35,870 bases of DNA, taken from DASYVD01 sp050693035. GTDB taxonomy: Bacteria; Actinomycetota; UBA4738; CALAEC01. Positions 22,718-30,461 of the stretch are shown here, piece after piece (within the stretch, counting starts at the first letter, position 1; each line of letters starts with the position of its first letter). Under the pieces are notes generated by a model. That model had not been told where the DNA came from, did no database searches, and saw nothing but the letters and a program-made list of their open reading frames with translations. The stretch spans positions 1 through 35,870 of the forward strand of contig JBOGWB010000035.1 in assembly GCA_050693035.1 (NCBI GenBank), read 5' to 3'. The translations under genes and the position numbers were made by a program.

Positions 22718-23320
22718 GTGGAGCCCTCTCGGTTCCTCGGGCCCCAACCCCTCCGCGAGAAGGAGTTCCGCGAGGCCCTCGGCGCGGTCGACTTCGCCGT
22801 GGAGGCCCGGTACGCGTGGGACACCGGTGTCGCGGTCAGCCGGTTCCTCGCGGGGCTCCGGGAAGGCCGCGTGCTGGCGCGAGAGTGCCGGGGTTGCGGA
22901 AGGGTCCTCGTCCCGCCCCGGATGTTCTGCGAAGAGTGTTTCCGACCGACCGACAGATGGGTGGAGGTGGAAGACGCCGGCAAGATCGCCACCTTCTCCA
23001 TCTGCTGGGTCTCCTGGGACATGCAGCCGCTCGAGGTGCCCGAGCTCCCGGCAGTCATCGAGATCGACGGGGCGTCACCTGGCATCGGCATCATGCACAA
23101 GCTCGGCGAGGTCGATCCCGACAGGCTGCGCGTCGGGCTGGAGGTCGAGGCGGTGTGGCGGCCGGAAGGCGAACGGGAGGGCTCCATCCTGGACATCCAG
23201 TACTTCCGGCCCCGGGATCCGAAGCTGCGCCGCAAGTCCGGACGCCCGGCGCGGAAGGGCACTCGCGCTCGCAAGCCGGCGTCGGGCAAGAAGCGCCGGG
23301 ACGTCGGGGGGAGCGCCTAG
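22718..23320 (+). CDS. DUF35 zinc-ribbon/OB-fold protein with Lys/Arg-rich tail (copy 1)
   Basis: A 200-residue acyl-CoA-associated OB-fold protein. The rubredoxin-like zinc ribbon has Cys57, Cys60, Cys71 and Cys74 (CRGCGRVLVPPRMFCEEC), followed by an OB fold (GKIATFSICWVSW, PAVIEIDG, GLEVEAVWRPEGEREGSILDI). DUF35 proteins bridge thiolase-like enzymes with CoA-dependent partners (Ltp2-ChsH2 in steroid side-chain breakdown; the archaeal thiolase-HMG-CoA synthase complex). The last 35 residues are rich in Lys and Arg, which is not part of the fold. The GTG start has GGGAGG upstream. It shares one base with the next gene (TAGTG). Confidence 0.88.
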   Translation: MEPSRFLGPQPLREKEFREALGAVDFAVEARYAWDTGVAVSRFLAGLREGRVLARECRGCGRVLVPPRMFCEECFRPTDRWVEVEDAGKIATFSICWVSWDMQPLEVPELPAVIEIDGASPGIGIMHKLGEVDPDRLRVGLEVEAVWRPEGEREGSILDIQYFRPRDPKLRRKSGRPARKGTRARKPASGKKRRDVGGSA

Positions 23321-23787
23321 TGCTCGAGAAGATCACCGACCCGAGGGACGTGCGGCTGTGGGAGGGGCAGATCCCGGTCGCCCACCGGTACACGCCGGGG
23401 GTGGCCGGCGAGGCGTTCTTCCGGGCCCTCAAGGAGCGCGGTGAGTTCCTCGGCTCCCGCTGCGAGTCCTGCGGCCTCACGTATTGCCCCGCCCGGCTGT
23501 TCTGCGAGCGGTGCTTCTCGCAACTGGAGGCCGACACGGTGGTCGGACCCCGGGGCACGCTGGAGTCGTTCTCCGTCGGCTACGCCGGGACGGAGGGCGA
23601 GCCGCTCGAGGAACCGGTGGTCCTGGGATTGGTCCGGCTCGACGGTGCCGACACCGTGCTCGTCCACTTCCTGGTCGAGATGGACACGCTGGAGATCGGT
23701 CAGCGAGTGGAGGTAGCGTTGCGGCCGAAGGGACAACGCGCCGGCTCGATCCTGGACATCCGAGGCTTCCGGCCGGTCGCAGACTGA
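23320..23787 (+). CDS. DUF35 zinc-ribbon/OB-fold protein (copy 2)
   Basis: A 155-residue DUF35 protein with zinc ligands Cys48, Cys51, Cys62 and Cys65 (CESCGLTYCPARLFCERC) and an OB fold (GTLESFSVGYAG, VVLGLVRLDGADTVLVHFL, VALRPKGQRAGSILDIRGF). It lacks the basic tail of copy 1. Each DUF35 protein may pair with one of the two thiolase-like proteins. It is the last gene of the cluster; a weak GC hairpin lies 13 bases after the stop. Confidence 0.88.
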   Translation: MLEKITDPRDVRLWEGQIPVAHRYTPGVAGEAFFRALKERGEFLGSRCESCGLTYCPARLFCERCFSQLEADTVVGPRGTLESFSVGYAGTEGEPLEEPVVLGLVRLDGADTVLVHFLVEMDTLEIGQRVEVALRPKGQRAGSILDIRGFRPVAD

Positions 23788-23799
23788 AGCGATCGATCC

Positions 23800-23814
23800 C
23801 CCCGAGTTCCGGGG
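23800..23814 (+). terminator. Weak hairpin after the DUF35 genes
   Basis: CCCCG, a five-base loop, then CGGGG. The stem is short and no T tract follows, so its terminator function is doubtful. Confidence 0.25.
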
Positions 23815-23860
23815 TCTCCGCATGAGGTCCTGGAGCCCCGTGGCTGCCGGTCACGTCTCG

Positions 23861-23866
23861 TATGCT
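23861..23866 (+). promoter_or_regulatory. -10 box TATGCT, leaderless start of the cyclase-ATPase
   Basis: TATGCT is followed by exactly six bases and the GTG at 23873, placing +1 on the start codon. This supports starting the protein at the zinc ribbon and not at the upstream ATG (23822). Confidence 0.5.
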
Positions 23867-23872
23867 CTGACC

Positions 23873-26800
23873 GTGAGCCAGCCGGTCTGCGGACGCTGCC
23901 GCTCGCCGCTCCCCGAGAACGCCCGGTTCTGCCCGTCGTGCGGGTGGCCGGTGGTTCCGGAGGGGTTGGGCGAGGAGCGCAAGGTGGTGACGGTGCTGTT
24001 CGCCGACCTCGCCCGCTCGACGGAGCTCTCCGCGAGCCTGGATCCCGAACGGTTCCGGGAGGTGCTGGCGGAGTTCTATCGGTCGGCCTCCGACGAGGTG
24101 GAAGCGCTTCGGGGACGAACCGAGAAGTTCGTTGGAGACGCGGTGATGGCCGTGTTCGGGTTGCCCGCCGCGCACGAGGATGACGCCCTGCGGGCGGTCC
24201 GGGCGGGACTCTCGATCACGGATCGCACCGCCCGGATGGGGGAGCGTCTGGGGCTCCCCGAGCCGCTGGCGGTCCGGGTGGGGATCGACACCGGACCCGT
24301 GGTCACGGGGGCGTCACCCGCGGGCGAGTTCCTGGTGTCGGGGTCCACGGTGAACATGGCCGCCCGCCTCCAGCAGTCCGCCGACCCCGGGGAGGTCCTG
24401 GTGGGCGACACCACGTGGCAGCTCACCCGGCACTCCGCCGAGTTCGGGGAGCCCCATGATTTCGAGGCCAAGGGGTTCGACCGGCCCGTGCTGGTCCGGC
24501 CGGTTCGCTCACTGACCCCCCGGTCCTCGCGGCGGACCATCCCCCTGGTGGGACGGCGCCGCGAGATGGCTCTCCTCACCGGGACCTTCGAGCGCGCCAG
24601 AGAGACCTCTCGGGCGCACCTGGTGATGATCCTCGGTGAGCGGGGGATCGGGAAGGGCCGACTGGTGGAGGAGCTCCTGGCCGGGCTCCCGGAGGGAACC
24701 GAGGTCCTGATCGGGCGGGACAGCGAGTTCCACGAGGACCCGGCGTTCGCGGCGCTGGCCGATCTGATCCGGCGGCGCCTGGGCGTCGAGGCCGAACCCG
24801 ACCAGGAGAAGCTCCGCGGGCTGCTCGAGCAGTCGGTGGCGGGATGCTGCGATCCGTCCGAGGTGGAGCAGGTGGCCGCACGGCTCGGGCTCCTCCTGGG
24901 ACTGGGAGAGGAGAGCCGGCCGCAGAGCCCGTACCGGAGCGCGGAGATCCGGGCCGGGCTGGCCTCGTTCCTGGGGGCCATGGCCCGCTCGGGCCCGGTC
25001 GTCGTGGTCCTGGAGGATCTCCACCTGGGGGACCGCCCTGCCCTGTTCGAGCTGATGGACGGGGTGCTCCGGGAGGTTCGCCGGCTGCCCATCCTCGTGG
25101 TGGCGGTGGGGCGCGAGGAGCCGCTGGGCAGCCGCCCGCAGTGGGCGTCGGCCCACGCGGACGCCCTCACCATCCGGCTCGAGCCCCTCGGCGCGGAAGA
25201 CGCTCGGGAGCTGGCCAAGGCCGCCGGGGAGGCCCTCGAGGAGGAGACCGCCGATCGGGTGGCCCGGCAGGCCGGGGGGAACCCGTTCTTCATCGTCGAG
25301 ACGACCGGCATGCTTCTTCACGAGCGCAGCGAGACGCCGCACGGGCCGCGCACCGATGGGATGCTGCCTCCGACCGTCCAGGCCGTGGTGGCCTCGCGCC
25401 TCGACCACCTTCCGGAGACGGCGCGGAACCTCTTCCGGATCGCCTCGGTCTTTCCGGGAAGCGCCTTCCACGAGTCCAGGCTGGCGCTGGTGACGGAGGC
25501 CGATCCCGAGGTCCTGAGGAGGCTCGAGGAGGAGGAGGTCATCGTCCGGGACGAGAACCGGCCGGGACGGTGGCGGTTCCGTCACGAGCTCCTTCGCGAC
25601 GTGGCCTACGAGTCGCTGGCCAAGCGGGACAGGCGACGGCTCCATGAGCGTCTCGCCGAAGGACTCCGTTCAAGCGGCGCGAACGAGAACGCCCGCCAGA
25701 TCGCGTATCACCTCGAGGAGGCGGCCAAAGCGGCGCTCGACCTGGACCCCGCGGATCCCGAGCCGCGTCGTCAGGCCGTCGCCGCTCTCCGGCGAGCCGG
25801 AGACCTGGCCCGGTGGCGGATGGAGGCGCGGGCGGCCATCGACCTCTATGGGCGGGCCCTGGCCATGGCGGGACCTCAGGACACGTGGGGACCCGAGGAG
25901 TCCCGGATCTTGGCGGGGATGGGGGAGAGCCGTTACTGGCTGGGCGACTACGACGCGGCGGAGGAGAGCCTGCGGAGGGCTCTGGAAGTCGGGGGGGACG
26001 ACGCCGGAACGAGGGCCATGGCCCTGCGGTTCCTGGCCGACATCCTCCTCAACATCCGGGGCGACCCCGATCGGGCGAGTGAGCTGTTCGACCAGGCCCT
26101 CCAGGCCGCCCGAGAGCTCGGGGACCAGTGGGCGATGGCCCGAACCCTGCTCATGGCGGGCTGGGCGCCGTACTGGCGTGACGACATCGGAGCGGCGCGG
26201 GCTTCCTTCGAGGAGGCCCTCCGGATCGCTCGCACCAACCCGAAGGGCGACCGATGGGCCGAGGCCCGGGCGCTCAACGCCCTCGCCTCGATCTCTGGAG
26301 CGGAGGGGCCGGCGGCCGCCCTGGAGATCGCGGACCAGGCGTTGACGCTCGGACGGGAGATGAAGGACCCGTTCACCATCGCCACCGCCAACGAGCGCCG
26401 GGCCAGCCCCCTCCGGGCGATGTGGCGGCTGCAAGAGGCCTTCGCTGCTTCCGACGAGGCCGTTCGGACGTACCGCGACCTCGGGGCGCGGTGGGAATTG
26501 GCGTCCGCCCTGGGAGACCGAGGGACGACTCACCGGCTCTCCGGACGCTTGGCGGAGGCGGAGCAGGACCTGCGGGAATCGGTGCAGCTCTGCCGGGAGC
26601 TGGGCGACCGCGTCCTGGTGGCCTGGACGGCGTCCGAACTGGCCACCGTCCTCCTGATGCGGAACAACCTCAAGGAGGCCCGGGAGCTGGTGGAGGATCC
26701 GTCGCTCCCGGCGGCGTACGAGGGGCCCGGCGACCGGACCGCGGTGTTGTGGGCCCGGGCGCTGGTGTCCCTGGCCGACGGAGACCAGGAGGCCGCGCGC

Positions 26801-27016
26801 GACCTGGCCACCGAGGCCTTCGACATCGAGCGGAAGCAGGGTGATTCCATCTCCCGAGATCTCTCGGCGTGGTGGACGGGAACCTTCTTCGGCGCCGACG
26901 CCGCCGGCGGGGATCGCGCCATGGAGGAGGCCAGGGACCGGTTGGAGCGGATCGGGTACCGTCGGGCGTTCATCGAGCCCGACCAGGTGCGGAGCGCCCT
27001 GGTGACGGTATCGTGA
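23873..27016 (+). CDS. Zinc-ribbon, class III nucleotide cyclase, ATPase and TPR protein
   Basis: A 1047-residue signalling protein. Cys6, Cys9, Cys20 and Cys23 form a zinc ribbon. Residues 35-212 are a class III cyclase domain: metal Asp45 (LFADLARST) and Asp89 (EKFVGDAVMAVFG), purine-site Lys85, and transition-state Asn161 and Arg165 (VNMAARLQ). All key residues are present, so cAMP synthesis is likely. From about 225 there is a STAND-type ATPase: Walker A GERGIGKGR has Gly262 in place of Ser/Thr, and Walker B is VVVVLEDLHLGD. After about 600, TPR-like repeats run to the end. The effector that it senses is unknown. The start is set by the leaderless TATGCT box; ATG 23822 would add 17 residues. 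The acyl-CoA dehydrogenase gene starts eight bases after its stop. Confidence 0.88.
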   Translation: MSQPVCGRCRSPLPENARFCPSCGWPVVPEGLGEERKVVTVLFADLARSTELSASLDPERFREVLAEFYRSASDEVEALRGRTEKFVGDAVMAVFGLPAAHEDDALRAVRAGLSITDRTARMGERLGLPEPLAVRVGIDTGPVVTGASPAGEFLVSGSTVNMAARLQQSADPGEVLVGDTTWQLTRHSAEFGEPHDFEAKGFDRPVLVRPVRSLTPRSSRRTIPLVGRRREMALLTGTFERARETSRAHLVMILGERGIGKGRLVEELLAGLPEGTEVLIGRDSEFHEDPAFAALADLIRRRLGVEAEPDQEKLRGLLEQSVAGCCDPSEVEQVAARLGLLLGLGEESRPQSPYRSAEIRAGLASFLGAMARSGPVVVVLEDLHLGDRPALFELMDGVLREVRRLPILVVAVGREEPLGSRPQWASAHADALTIRLEPLGAEDARELAKAAGEALEEETADRVARQAGGNPFFIVETTGMLLHERSETPHGPRTDGMLPPTVQAVVASRLDHLPETARNLFRIASVFPGSAFHESRLALVTEADPEVLRRLEEEEVIVRDENRPGRWRFRHELLRDVAYESLAKRDRRRLHERLAEGLRSSGANENARQIAYHLEEAAKAALDLDPADPEPRRQAVAALRRAGDLARWRMEARAAIDLYGRALAMAGPQDTWGPEESRILAGMGESRYWLGDYDAAEESLRRALEVGGDDAGTRAMALRFLADILLNIRGDPDRASELFDQALQAARELGDQWAMARTLLMAGWAPYWRDDIGAARASFEEALRIARTNPKGDRWAEARALNALASISGAEGPAAALEIADQALTLGREMKDPFTIATANERRASPLRAMWRLQEAFAASDEAVRTYRDLGARWELASALGDRGTTHRLSGRLAEAEQDLRESVQLCRELGDRVLVAWTASELATVLLMRNNLKEARELVEDPSLPAAYEGPGDRTAVLWARALVSLADGDQEAARDLATEAFDIERKQGDSISRDLSAWWTGTFFGADAAGGDRAMEEARDRLERIGYRRAFIEPDQVRSALVTVS
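27009..27014 (+). promoter_or_regulatory. Possible -10 box TATCGT before the acyl-CoA dehydrogenase
   Basis: TATCGT, nine bases before the ATG at 27024, lies at the very end of the cyclase gene. It matches the TANNNT pattern only loosely. Confidence 0.3.
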
Positions 27017-27023
27017 TTCCGAC

Positions 27024-28184
27024 ATGGACTTCGATCTCAGCTCCGAGCAGGAGGAGTTCCGCAAGGCGATCCGGGAGTTCGCCGAGGAGGTCGTGGCTCC
27101 TCGAGCCGAGGAGATGGATCGCAAGGAAGAGCTCCCCATGGACGTCGTCAAGCAGATGGGCGAGCTCGGGCTGTTCGGGGTGCCGTTCCCGGAAGAGTAC
27201 GGCGGCCAGGGCGCCGACTTCCTGACCTTCTGCTTGGCCATCGAGGAGCTGGCTCGGGTGGACTCCTCCATCGCCATCACGCTGGAGGCCGCGGTGGGCC
27301 TGGGGGCGACCCCGATCTTCCATTTCGGCACCGAAGAGCAGAAGCGGCGGTGGCTGGTGCCGATGTGCCGGGGGGAGATCCTGGGGGCGTTCGGGCTCAC
27401 CGAGCCCGGTGGAGGGTCCGATGCCGCCGCCACCAGGACGTCGGCGAAGCTCGACCACGGGGAGTGGGTGATCAACGGGTCCAAGGCGCTGATCACCAAC
27501 TCCGGGACCCCCATCTCGAAGGTGGTCACGATCACGGCAGTGACGGGCGCGGACGACGGAGAGAAGGAGATCTCCACGATCATCCTGCCCACCGACACCC
27601 CGGGGTTCCAGGTGGGGAAGTCCTACCGGAAGATCGGATGGAGGGCCAGCGACACCCACGAGCTGTCGTTCAGCGGATGCCGCGTGCCCGAGGAGAACCT
27701 GTTGGGGGAGCGCGGGAAGGGATACGCACAGTTCCTCCAGACGCTCGACGACGGGCGGATCGCCATCGCCGCCCTGGCGGTGGGGCTCTCGCAGGGCTGC
27801 CTCGACGAGAGCCTGAAGTACGCGAAGGAGCGGGAAGCGTTTGGCCGTTCCATCGGAGAGTTCCAGGGCATCCAGTTCAAGCTGGCGGACATGCGGGTGG
27901 CGGTGGAGACGGCCCGTCTGGCCACGTACCGGGCGGCGTGGCTGAAAGATCAAGGCCGCTCGTACAAGGCCGAGGCCTCTCTGGCCAAGCTCTACGCGAG
28001 CGAGGTCGCCGTGACCTGCGCTCGCGAAGCCGTCCAGGTGCACGGGGGATACGGCTTCATCGAGGAGTTCCCCGTGGCCCGGTTCTACCGGGACTCGAAG
28101 GTCCTGGAGATCGGCGAGGGGACCAGCGAGATCCAGCGGATCCTCATCGCCCGCGACCTCGGCCTCCCCGGCACCGAGCTGTGA
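27024..28184 (+). CDS. Acyl-CoA dehydrogenase
   Basis: A 386-residue FAD enzyme that introduces the 2,3-double bond into acyl-CoA in beta-oxidation or branched-chain degradation. The three-domain plan is intact: a helical N-terminus (LSSEQEEFRKAIREFAEE), FAD/substrate loops GAFGLTEPGGGSDAAA and ITNSG, then REAFGRSIGEFQGIQFKLADM, VQVHGGYGFIEE and the catalytic Glu365 in GEGTSEIQR. The position of this Glu is the short/medium/isobutyryl-CoA type, unlike isovaleryl- or long-chain enzymes. Electrons would go to an electron-transfer flavoprotein not seen here. It sits in a fatty-acid and propionate-related region, but its chain-length preference cannot be read. Confidence 0.9.
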   Translation: MDFDLSSEQEEFRKAIREFAEEVVAPRAEEMDRKEELPMDVVKQMGELGLFGVPFPEEYGGQGADFLTFCLAIEELARVDSSIAITLEAAVGLGATPIFHFGTEEQKRRWLVPMCRGEILGAFGLTEPGGGSDAAATRTSAKLDHGEWVINGSKALITNSGTPISKVVTITAVTGADDGEKEISTIILPTDTPGFQVGKSYRKIGWRASDTHELSFSGCRVPEENLLGERGKGYAQFLQTLDDGRIAIAALAVGLSQGCLDESLKYAKEREAFGRSIGEFQGIQFKLADMRVAVETARLATYRAAWLKDQGRSYKAEASLAKLYASEVAVTCAREAVQVHGGYGFIEEFPVARFYRDSKVLEIGEGTSEIQRILIARDLGLPGTEL

Positions 28185-28287
28185 TCGCAGGGGTGGCCCT
28201 CGCCCGGCCCTCGGGAGCCCCCTCGCCCGCACATCTCTCGCCGGTCCCGTCACCCGCGCCAGATGCTTGAAGCGGGGGGTTCTGGGC

Positions 28288-28311
28288 GTCAACCTGGTCA
28301 CAACAGTTGAC
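28288..28311. repeat. Inverted repeat GTCAAC-N12-GTTGAC overlapping a -35 box
   Basis: GTCAAC (28288-28293) and GTTGAC (28306-28311) are perfect inverted half-sites separated by 12 bases. The right half-site overlaps the TTGACT -35 box of the peptidase promoter, as an operator would. Confidence 0.35.
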
Positions 28312-28336
28312 TTTTTCTTCAGGGTTCCGGTAGGCA
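28307..28336 (+). promoter_or_regulatory. Sigma-70-type promoter of the M23 peptidase gene
   Basis: TTGACT (28307-28312), an 18-base spacer, then TAGGCA (28331-28336), nine bases before the GTG at 28346. It is the best -35 match seen in the window. The 161-base gap before the gene holds nothing else recognisable apart from the overlapping inverted repeat. Confidence 0.5.
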
Positions 28337-28345
28337 TTGCCGATA

Positions 28346-29503
28346 GTGACCAGCGTGAGCCGGGGATCGGTGCTCGGTCGAGTTCAGCGCGCCCTCGCCC
28401 TGGGGGCGGCCCTCCTCGTGCTGGCCCAGGTGGCGCCGGGCTCCGCGAAGACCACGGTGGAGGAGATCCGCCGGGCTGAGCGGAGGGTCAAGCAGATCAA
28501 GCGGGATCTCAGGCATGAGCGCACCAGGCTCCGTGCGATCGAGGTCGAGATCACCCGCATCAACACCCAGATCGCTCAAGCCCTGGCGCACCTCAACCAG
28601 CTCCGGGAGCGCAGGACGACCGTCGACCGCCGCATCGCCCACCAGACCCAGGACATCCAGACCCTCCAGGGTCGGCTGGATGAGCGGGCCCGGGCCGCGT
28701 ACATCACCGGGCCGGCCGCCGTCCTCGAGGCCATCCTGGGGGCGCAGTCGCTGACGGAGATGTCGGACCGGGTCACGTTCCTCGACGTCCTGGCGCGGAA
28801 GGACTCCGACGTCTCGATCGCCATCGACCTCGAGCGGGAGCAGCTCCGCGAGCACGAGGTCGACCTGAAGGACTACCTGGGCCAGGAGAAGAAGGTCCTG
28901 GCCGACCTGGCGGACCAGAACCAGGAGATCCAGAGGCAGTTCGCGGCGCAGGTCCGCGTGGAGGACCGCATCGCCGATAAGCTGGCGGAGGCCCGCCGGT
29001 CGCTGCGAGTGCTCGAGGATCGACGGCGGCGCGAGCTGGCGGCAGCTCTCGGGGTCGGCAACATCGGACCTCCGCTGTCCGCCGACGGCCCCTTCTTCTG
29101 GTGCCCGGTTGACGCGCCCCGGTCCTACATCGACGACTTCGGTTTTCCCCGGGTCGGTCACACCCATCAGGGGAACGACATCTTCGCCCCATCCGGGACC
29201 CCCATCAGGGCGCCGTTCAACGGGACCGCGCAGGAAGGATCCGGTGGACTCGGCGGGCTGTACGTGCACGTGTATGGGGACGCGAACGGCGACTACGTGT
29301 TCAACGCCCACCTGTCTCGATTCGCCGGTGTGGACGGCCAGCACGTCACCAGCGGCCAGGTCATCGGCTACGTGGGGCAGACCGGGAACGCGGCCAGCAC
29401 TCCCCCGCACGACCACTTCGAGTACCACCCGGGTGGCGGTTCGGCCGTCAGCCCGTACCTCTACCTCAACGAGGTCTGCGGGGTAGGCGGCCGGGGCTTC
29501 TAG
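28346..29503 (+). CDS. Secreted coiled-coil M23 (LytM) peptidase
   Basis: A 385-residue exported protein. A signal peptide covers residues 1-34 (LALGAALLVLAQVAPGSA). A long coiled coil, about 38-235, has two Arg/Glu/Leu-rich segments split by a PcsB/EnvC-like hinge (AYITGPAAVLEAILGAQSLTEMSDR). The LytM zinc peptidase domain follows, with His274 and Asp278 in HTHQGND and His355-x-His357 in PPHDHFE, so all metal and catalytic residues are present. It probably cleaves peptidoglycan cross-links during growth or division. The GTG at 28346 is chosen because of the promoter at 28307-28336; a TTG at 28337 would add three residues and lie on the -10 region. Confidence 0.88.
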   Translation: MTSVSRGSVLGRVQRALALGAALLVLAQVAPGSAKTTVEEIRRAERRVKQIKRDLRHERTRLRAIEVEITRINTQIAQALAHLNQLRERRTTVDRRIAHQTQDIQTLQGRLDERARAAYITGPAAVLEAILGAQSLTEMSDRVTFLDVLARKDSDVSIAIDLEREQLREHEVDLKDYLGQEKKVLADLADQNQEIQRQFAAQVRVEDRIADKLAEARRSLRVLEDRRRRELAAALGVGNIGPPLSADGPFFWCPVDAPRSYIDDFGFPRVGHTHQGNDIFAPSGTPIRAPFNGTAQEGSGGLGGLYVHVYGDANGDYVFNAHLSRFAGVDGQHVTSGQVIGYVGQTGNAASTPPHDHFEYHPGGGSAVSPYLYLNEVCGVGGRGF

Positions 29504-29512
29504 GTCCCCGGC
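29490..29512 (+). terminator. GC hairpin spanning the M23 peptidase stop codon
   Basis: GCCGGGG and CCCCGGC pair around the stop codon with a nine-base loop. A run of six T (29534-29539) is 22 bases further on, too far for a classical terminator. Confidence 0.3.
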
Positions 29513-29561
29513 ATCGAACTCACGTCATCCCGATTTTTTGGCGTGCTCAGCGACCCCCGGC

Positions 29562-29567
29562 TAGGGT
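29562..29567 (+). promoter_or_regulatory. -10 box TAGGGT before the 3-hydroxyacyl-CoA dehydrogenase
   Basis: TAGGGT lies 21 bases before the ATG at 29589. Here the message would keep a leader with AGGAAGG at 29577-29583 as ribosome-binding site. Confidence 0.35.
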
Positions 29568-29588
29568 GGTGCCGAGAGGAAGGATCCG

Positions 29589-30458
29589 ATGAAGCCGGAG
29601 GACGTCAAGAAGGTCGGGGTGATCGGCTGCGGCATCATGGGCTCGGGCATCGTGGAGGTCTGCGCCCGCGCCGACATCACGGTCACCTACCTCGAGGCCA
29701 CCGACGAACTCGTGAGCGGGGGCCGGCAGCGGATCGAACGGTCGCTGGGCAAGGCCGTGGAGCGGGGGAAGCTCTCCCGCGAAGACGGCGAGGCCGCTCG
29801 GGGAAGGATCACGGGGACCACCGACTTCGAGGCCCTCTCCGACGCCGACCTGGTGATCGAAGCGGTGGTCGAGAACCTCGAGGCGAAGCTGGAGGTGTTT
29901 CGGGCCCTCGACCGGGTGACCCGGGAGGAAGTGATCCTGGCCAGCAACACGTCCTCGATCCCCATCGTGAAGCTGGGGGCGGCGACGAGCCGGCCCGACA
30001 GGGTCATCGGGATGCACTTCTTCAACCCGCCTCCGGTGATGAAGCTCATCGAGCTGGTGCGAGCGCTGACCACCTCCGACGAGACGGTGGAGTTCGCACG
30101 GGCGTTCGCGGAGCGGCTCGGCAAGGTCACCGTGCTCTCCAAGGACCGGGCGGGGTTCATCGTGAACCTCCTCCTGATCCCGTACCTGAACGGCGCGGTT
30201 CGCATGCTCGAGGAGGGGTTCGCCACCGCGGAGGACATCGACGCGGCGGTGAAGCTCGGGCTCAGCCACCCCATGGGCCCGCTGGAGCTCCTGGACTTCG
30301 TGGGTCTCGACACCACCCTGTTCATCGCGGAGATCCTCTACGACGAGTTCAAGATCCCCGAGTACGCGCCGCCGCCGCTGCTCAAGCGGATGGTGGAGGC
30401 GGGACGGCTCGGCCGGAAGTCCGGTCGCGGCTTCTACGACCACACGAGGGAGGGCTAG
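29589..30458 (+). CDS. 3-hydroxyacyl-CoA (3-hydroxybutyryl-CoA) dehydrogenase
   Basis: A 289-residue NAD(P)-dependent dehydrogenase of the FadB2/PaaH/Hbd type, without an enoyl-CoA hydratase domain. It has the Rossmann GxGxxG (GCGIMG, 13-18), EAVVENLEAKLEVFRALD, ASNTSSIPI, the catalytic His in GMHFFNPPPVMKLIE, and DRAGFIVNLLLIPYLN. Further along are HPMGPLELLDFVGLDT and GRLGRKSGRGFYDH. It oxidises 3-hydroxyacyl-CoA to 3-oxoacyl-CoA. The ATG has AGGAAGG upstream. The amidohydrolase gene starts three bases after its stop. Confidence 0.92.
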   Translation: MKPEDVKKVGVIGCGIMGSGIVEVCARADITVTYLEATDELVSGGRQRIERSLGKAVERGKLSREDGEAARGRITGTTDFEALSDADLVIEAVVENLEAKLEVFRALDRVTREEVILASNTSSIPIVKLGAATSRPDRVIGMHFFNPPPVMKLIELVRALTTSDETVEFARAFAERLGKVTVLSKDRAGFIVNLLLIPYLNGAVRMLEEGFATAEDIDAAVKLGLSHPMGPLELLDFVGLDTTLFIAEILYDEFKIPEYAPPPLLKRMVEAGRLGRKSGRGFYDHTREG

Positions 30459-30461
30459 TCC

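Noticed and set aside
25670..27598. Long minus-strand open frame opposite the cyclase-ATPase and acyl-CoA dehydrogenase genes
   Set aside because: It crosses two clearly coding plus-strand genes, has low-complexity His/Arg/Pro composition and no recognisable domain.
28185..28345. Possible ydaO-type (c-di-AMP) riboswitch before the wall peptidase, as seen in some Actinomycetota
   Set aside because: The predicted transcript starts only a few bases before the GTG, and no riboswitch core sequence is visible in the 161-base gap.
29534..29539. T6 run as part of a classical Rho-independent terminator after the M23 gene
   Set aside because: It is 22 bases from the nearest hairpin, too far for the standard mechanism, so only a low-confidence hairpin was kept.
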